Positions 60,468 through 64,000 of a stretch of 64,000 nucleotides of DNA are shown piece by piece. Each line of letters starts with the position of its first letter. The stretch's first letter is position 1. The DNA lies in NCBI RefSeq assembly GCF_002021565.1, contig NZ_MSZX01000001.1, positions 793,984-857,983 on the forward strand. Reading direction: 5' to 3'. This DNA is from Paenibacillus selenitireducens (GTDB lineage Bacteria; Bacillota; Bacilli; Paenibacillales; Paenibacillaceae). Made by a program: the position numbers and the translations under genes. Under the pieces are notes generated by a model that saw only the letters and a list, made by a program, of their open reading frames with translations, made no database searches and was not told where the DNA came from.

Positions 60468-61763
60468 ATGACTGCACAAACTGTCATTCGTCAAGTGAGT
60501 CAGCACGTCGGACAGCCTGTTAAAATCGGTTGCTGGGTACACAACAAACGCTCTAGTGGTAAAATTCAATTCCTACAATTGCGTGATGGAACAGGATATA
60601 TTCAAGGCGTCGTCGTACGCAGTGATGTACCGGAAGAGGTATGGGATGCAGCGAAAAGTCTGACGCAAGAGAGCTCCCTATACGTTACGGGTGAGATCCG
60701 TGAAGAACCGCGGAGTCAATCCGGTTATGAAATGACTGTAACGGGGATTGAAATCATCCATCTTACGGAAAATTATCCGATTACGCCGAAAGAACACGGG
60801 ATTGATTTCCTCATGGATCATCGTCATCTATGGCTTCGTGCACCGAAACAACGCGCTATTTTGGTCATTCGTGCACAAATCATTAGTGCGATTCAGAATT
60901 ACTTCGATGAAAATGGTTTTACGTTGGTGGACCCACCGATCCTTACGCCTTCGTCTTGCGAAGGAACAACGAACCTATTCCATACGAAATATTTCGATGA
61001 AGATGCATACTTAACGCAAAGCGGTCAGCTTTATATGGAAGCTGCAGCCATGGCTTTAGGCAAAGTATATTCGTTCGGCCCGACGTTCCGTGCTGAGAAA
61101 TCCAAGACTCGTCGTCATTTAATCGAGTTCTGGATGATCGAGCCGGAGATGGCTTTTGTCGACCATGAAGAAAGTTTACGTGTCCAAGAATCCTTCATTG
61201 CTTATGTTGTGCAATCGGTCTTGGATAACTGCCGTAAAGAGCTTGAAACGATCGGCCGCGATATCACGAAATTAGAGAAGATCGTTGGACCGTTCCCGCG
61301 TATTACGTATGATGATGCGATCAAATTCTTGAACGAGCAAGGTTATGATATTCCATGGGGTGAAGATTTCGGAGCACCGCATGAAACGGCGATTGCTGAG
61401 AAATATGAGACACCTGTATTTATCACGCACTATCCAACGAAGATCAAAGCGTTCTACATGAAGCCTGATCCAACGAATCCAGATGTAGTTCTCTGTGCGG
61501 ACATGATCGCACCTGAAGGCTATGGTGAGATTATTGGCGGATCTCAGCGGATTGATGATCCAGCTTTATTGGAGGAGCGTTTTACAGAACATGAACTGTC
61601 AACAGAAGCGTACCAATGGTATTTAGACTTGCGTAAATATGGTACAGTACCTCACTCTGGGTTTGGACTTGGATTAGAGCGTACGGTAGCATGGATTTGC
61701 GGTCTGGACCATGTTCGCGAGACCATTCCGTTCCCTCGTATGCTGTATCGTTTGTATCCATAA
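60468..61763 (+). CDS. asnS: Asparaginyl-tRNA synthetase
   Basis: Class IIb aminoacyl-tRNA synthetase, 431 aa. N-terminal OB-fold ([25 protein letters not shown]), motif 2 [23 protein letters not shown] and motif 3 [19 protein letters not shown] 60468 follows aaaggggag. Followed by dnaD, as in B. subtilis. Confidence 0.98.
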   Translation: MTAQTVIRQVSQHVGQPVKIGCWVHNKRSSGKIQFLQLRDGTGYIQGVVVRSDVPEEVWDAAKSLTQESSLYVTGEIREEPRSQSGYEMTVTGIEIIHLTENYPITPKEHGIDFLMDHRHLWLRAPKQRAILVIRAQIISAIQNYFDENGFTLVDPPILTPSSCEGTTNLFHTKYFDEDAYLTQSGQLYMEAAAMALGKVYSFGPTFRAEKSKTRRHLIEFWMIEPEMAFVDHEESLRVQESFIAYVVQSVLDNCRKELETIGRDITKLEKIVGPFPRITYDDAIKFLNEQGYDIPWGEDFGAPHETAIAEKYETPVFITHYPTKIKAFYMKPDPTNPDVVLCADMIAPEGYGEIIGGSQRIDDPALLEERFTEHELSTEAYQWYLDLRKYGTVPHSGFGLGLERTVAWICGLDHVRETIPFPRMLYRLYP

Positions 61764-61805
61764 TATCTTATCAATGCTATGATAAGGGTATGGAGGTGAA
61801 CGGAA

Positions 61806-62516
61806 GTGAGCAGTGAAGCATGGAGAGCATTTGCCAAAGGAATTACGCTCGGCATCGAAGAAGGAAGTGTCAATATCTCGTATACGCTTCTTCGCTATTA
61901 TCGAAGATTGAAGCTAAGCGATACCGAGATGATGCTGCTCCTCCAACTCACCGGATTTCGGCAGATGGAGCAGAACGCTTTTCCAACCATTGAAGAGCTG
62001 CAAGAACGGATGGGGACTTCACCTGAACATGTCATTAAGATGCTCCAAAAGCTGATGCACGAGAAATTTCTAACGATTGATGAGGAAATTGATCCGCAGA
62101 CTGGCATTCAGTATGAACGTTATAATCTGATCGGCGTGTATGAGAAGCTTGGAGCCTGCATGATGGAAGATGTGAAAAAGGAACGATTACTCGAGCAGCG
62201 GCATGGGAAAGCTACAACGAGCGCGATGAACTCGAACGTAGAAGAAGAGACGGAGCAGAATCTTTTCAGTATCTTTGAACGTGAATTTGGGCGCCCCCTA
62301 TCACCGATGGAATGTGAGACGATTTCCGGGTGGTTGGATCAGGATCAATACCCTGAAGAGCTCATTTTACTTGCGTTAAAAGAAGCTGTATTTGCTGGCA
62401 AAGTCCACTTCCGATACATCGACCGGATCCTGTTGGAATGGATGCGTAATCGTGTCCGTACCGCAGAAGACGCGCGAGCTTATGCTCAGAAATTCCGTGG
62501 CGGAAGAAATAACTAA
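61806..62516 (+). CDS. dnaD: DNA replication initiation protein DnaD
   Basis: A 236-aa primosome protein that loads replicative helicase with DnaB and DnaI. N-terminal winged helix (about residues 30-110) and C-terminal DnaD/DnaB domain with the YIDRILLEWMRNRVRTAEDARAYA segment (YxxxIxxxW-type motif). GTG start after atggaggtga. B. subtilis has nth next; here an IS element intervenes. Confidence 0.96.
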   Translation: MSSEAWRAFAKGITLGIEEGSVNISYTLLRYYRRLKLSDTEMMLLLQLTGFRQMEQNAFPTIEELQERMGTSPEHVIKMLQKLMHEKFLTIDEEIDPQTGIQYERYNLIGVYEKLGACMMEDVKKERLLEQRHGKATTSAMNSNVEEETEQNLFSIFEREFGRPLSPMECETISGWLDQDQYPEELILLALKEAVFAGKVHFRYIDRILLEWMRNRVRTAEDARAYAQKFRGGRNN

Positions 62517-62526
62517 ATGATCGGCA

Positions 62527-62568
62527 GCCTAATTCATTCCCGGCAAGGGGATGGGTTAGGCTTTTTTT
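62527..62568 (+). terminator. Terminator after dnaD
   Basis: gcctaattcattccc pairs imperfectly with ggggatgggttaggc, followed by seven T. Confidence 0.82.
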
Positions 62569-62635
62569 AATATTCTAGAATGTATAACTTTTCGAGAGAT
62601 TGCCGAAATCAAATTAGGGTACCACGGAACGAGAA

Positions 62636-62672
62636 ATTAACGGACTCAGGAGACCTTAATGATGTCAAAAGC
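62636..62672. repeat. Possible dispersed intergenic repeat unit
   Basis: The stretch with taacggactcaggagacctta resembles short repeated units I recall in Paenibacillus intergenic regions. Only one copy is visible in this window, so the call rests on memory. Confidence 0.25.
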
Positions 62673-62712
62673 ACTCAAAATGCAGGGTGAATGGACACAG
62701 TGCTCTTCTGTC

Positions 62713-62735
62713 AATAAAGTGGACACAAAATTAAG
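62713..62735 (+). repeat. Left inverted repeat of the IS
   Basis: Matches the reverse complement of 63967-63991 with two inserted bases and a few mismatches. The OrfB stop codon lies within it. Confidence 0.65.
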
Positions 62736-63567
62736 CTGAATTTCGCTCATAATAGAGCTGCTCGAAGCGAACCGGCGACATGTATCCCAGCGTGCTATTG
62801 GAGCGTTTCCGGTTATAAAAGAATTCTAAGTATCGATATAGTTTCTCTTGCGCTTCTTGCTTGGTTTTAAACTTTGGTTTGCAGTAGATCAACTCGCGCT
62901 TCAAAATGCTGTGAAACGCCTCAATACAAGCGTTATCGTAGCAGTTTCCTTTCCGACTCATACTGGGTTTCATATCGTACTTTTTAAGTTGTTCACGGTA
63001 ATCTTTTGACGCATACTGCGAACCGCGATCAGAGTGGTGGATTAGTCCCTTTCCCGGTCTTTTCGCTGTATGGGCTTGCTTCAGCGCATCCAAAACCAAA
63101 TCTGTTGTCATATAGTCGCCCAATTTCCATCCTACGATCTGTTTCGTGTACAGATCCAAGATACTGGCTAGATACAGCTTTCCTTGGCGACAAGGAATGT
63201 AAGTGATGTCCGCCACCCATTTTTCATTCGGCTTAGTTGCTGAAAAATCTTGTTGCAGCTCATTGGGTGCGATAGGTAGTTCGTGTTTGGAATCTGTCGT
63301 GCTTATTCTGAATTTACGTGACATACAGGAACGAAGCCCTTCTTCGCGCATAATGAGGCCAACCGTTCGTTCCGATACGGTCCAGCCTTCCTTCTTAAGA
63401 TCCCGATGAATTCTTGGGCTTCCATAGCGTTCTTCGGAGTCATGGAAGTGCCAAATAATACGCTTTTTGAGCTTCTCCTTTCGTTGGAGCTGCTCAGAAG
63501 GCGCTGCCGTACGCCATTTGTAATAACCACTCCTGGATACGCGTAGTACGCTGCACATCTTCTCCAC
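62731..63567 (-). CDS. IS3-family transposase OrfB (DDE integrase)
   Basis: A 278-aa rve-type integrase domain. An HTH_21-like KRIIWHFHDSEERYGSPRIHRDLKKEGW segment precedes the DDE core: first Asp in WVADITYIPCRQGK, second in LIHHSDRGSQYAS, and Glu in NACIEAFHSILKRE. The annotated GTG start is probably not used alone. The frame is open upstream through FQFIEDHLSEFRVEKMC to the frameshift site, so the functional product should be an OrfAB fusion. Confidence 0.92.
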   Translation of the reverse strand: MEKMCSVLRVSRSGYYKWRTAAPSEQLQRKEKLKKRIIWHFHDSEERYGSPRIHRDLKKEGWTVSERTVGLIMREEGLRSCMSRKFRISTTDSKHELPIAPNELQQDFSATKPNEKWVADITYIPCRQGKLYLASILDLYTKQIVGWKLGDYMTTDLVLDALKQAHTAKRPGKGLIHHSDRGSQYASKDYREQLKKYDMKPSMSRKGNCYDNACIEAFHSILKRELIYCKPKFKTKQEAQEKLYRYLEFFYNRKRSNSTLGYMSPVRFEQLYYERNSA

Positions 63568-63605
63568 GCGAAACTCGGAGAGATGATCTTCAATAAATTG
63601 AAATC

Positions 63606-63923
63606 TTAGTTCTTTTCTTTGCTGAAGATGTGCAGCGCCTTTTTTAGAATGGCTAACTCTTCTTTTAATTCATTAATTTCACGCTCTTTACGGCGGTTCT
63701 CCTCCTCATTGTTCTTTAGCACTTGCTCGAGTTGTTTAATCTTCTCCGGATGATTGACCGCTTCCTGATCGAATTGCCGATATTGCGCGATCCATTGGTG
63801 TACGGTGCTTTTCGGAATGCTAAGTTCATCACATATTTCGGATAGAGACTTCGTTTGCTCTTGAATGTATTTCACTGTTTGCATTTTAAATTCTTCGTTA
63901 TACCTTTGCCGTTGTTCCCCCAC
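63606..63923 (-). CDS. IS3-family transposase OrfA
   Basis: A 105-aa protein with an N-terminal helix-turn-helix (SLSEICDELSIPKSTVHQWIAQY) that binds the IS ends, followed by a leucine/glutamate-rich coiled coil for oligomerisation (about 60-95). A slippery heptamer precedes its stop. Confidence 0.92.
   Translation of the reverse strand: MGEQRQRYNEEFKMQTVKYIQEQTKSLSEICDELSIPKSTVHQWIAQYRQFDQEAVNHPEKIKQLEQVLKNNEEENRRKEREINELKEELAILKKALHIFSKEKN
63639..63645 (-). promoter_or_regulatory. Programmed -1 frameshift site
   Basis: On the minus strand the heptamer A AAA AAG is in the correct OrfA frame (codons ctA AAA AAG). A -1 slip enters the OrfB frame, which is open at this point. This is the classical IS3-family arrangement. 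Confidence 0.85.
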
Positions 63924-63966
63924 AATTGGACACCTCTTCTTTCGTTAAGTTTATTATCTTTTGTTC

Positions 63967-63991
63967 CTTAACGTCGTGTCCACTTTTTATT
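63967..63991 (+). repeat. Right inverted repeat of the IS
   Basis: Partner of the left repeat at 62713-62735; contains gtgtccact and a T-rich flank near the window end. Confidence 0.65.
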
Positions 63992-64000
63992 CTAGTTGCA

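Larger units (their letters stand above)
62709..63994 (-). mobile_element. IS3-family insertion sequence (IS150-like)
   Basis: Two overlapping-frame transposase ORFs on the minus strand flanked by imperfect inverted repeats. The left repeat is at 62713-62735 and the right at 63967-63991, sharing aataaa, agtggacac and ttaag. Exact ends and target duplication cannot be fixed because the right end meets the window edge; ends at 62701 and 64000 are possible. The element lies between dnaD and the expected nth. Confidence 0.85.

Noticed and set aside
1..64000. CRISPR array, prophage, tRNA or rRNA genes
   Set aside because: No regularly spaced direct repeats, phage structural genes or recognisable tRNA/rRNA sequence were seen.

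Overview
The window looks like a chromosomal segment of an endospore-forming, low-to-mid GC Firmicute, most likely Paenibacillus or a close relative. Three things point there: sporulation genes (spoIVA, spoVIF-like, ypjB), bacillithiol synthesis (bshA, bshB1), and a gene order that tracks the Bacillus subtilis der-to-dnaD region with Paenibacillus-style insertions. Nearly all genes are on the + strand. Exceptions are a YitT-family membrane protein and an IS3-type element at the right edge. No tRNA, rRNA, CRISPR array or prophage was seen.

Layout. 1-8.1 kb: der, plsY, gpsA, spoVIF-like, two [2Fe-2S] ferredoxins, a YphF-like lipoprotein, a BdbD/BdbC thiol-oxidation pair, and spoIVA behind a good sigma-E promoter. 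8.2-11.9 kb: a three-gene sugar ABC importer lying between spoIVA and hbs. 12-20 kb: hbs, mtrB (TRAP), an unknown membrane protein, then hepS-menG-mqnP-ubiX-mqnA-hepT, ndk and cheR. The UbiA/UbiX/MqnA genes suggest futalosine-type menaquinone synthesis. 20-31.5 kb: the aromatic amino-acid supraoperon aroC-aroB-aroH, trpEDCFBA, hisC, tyrA. The trp leader carries an 11-triplet TRAP-binding array and a distant attenuator. TRAP itself is encoded about 10 kb upstream, so regulator and target lie in one window.

31.5-36 kb: a candidate C/U-rich small RNA, an ECF sigma/anti-sigma pair with an ECF-like promoter, a histidine phosphatase, an unknown 373-aa protein, a lone IDEAL-domain protein and YpiF. 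36-42 kb: qcrABC (menaquinol:cytochrome c reductase), ypjA, ypjB, ypjC-like, mazG-like and a TPR protein. 42-50 kb: dapB, mgsA, bshB1, bshA, cca, birA and panBCD, the last behind a structured, terminator-ending leader. 50-62.5 kb: a TPR protein, dinG (with Fe-S cysteines), rex, an amidohydrolase, ypmB, an unknown membrane protein, a short FtsH-like protease, a 3-hydroxyacyl-CoA dehydrogenase, ackA, asnS and dnaD. 62.6-64 kb: an IS3-family element with a programmed -1 frameshift site.

The most interesting material is regulatory RNA: the trp leader (TRAP array, long spacer, possible leader ORF ending in a Trp codon inside the attenuator loop), competing hairpins before mtrB, the orphan small RNA after tyrA, and the panB leader. 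All functional statements come from reading the sequence and from family knowledge; no database search was run.
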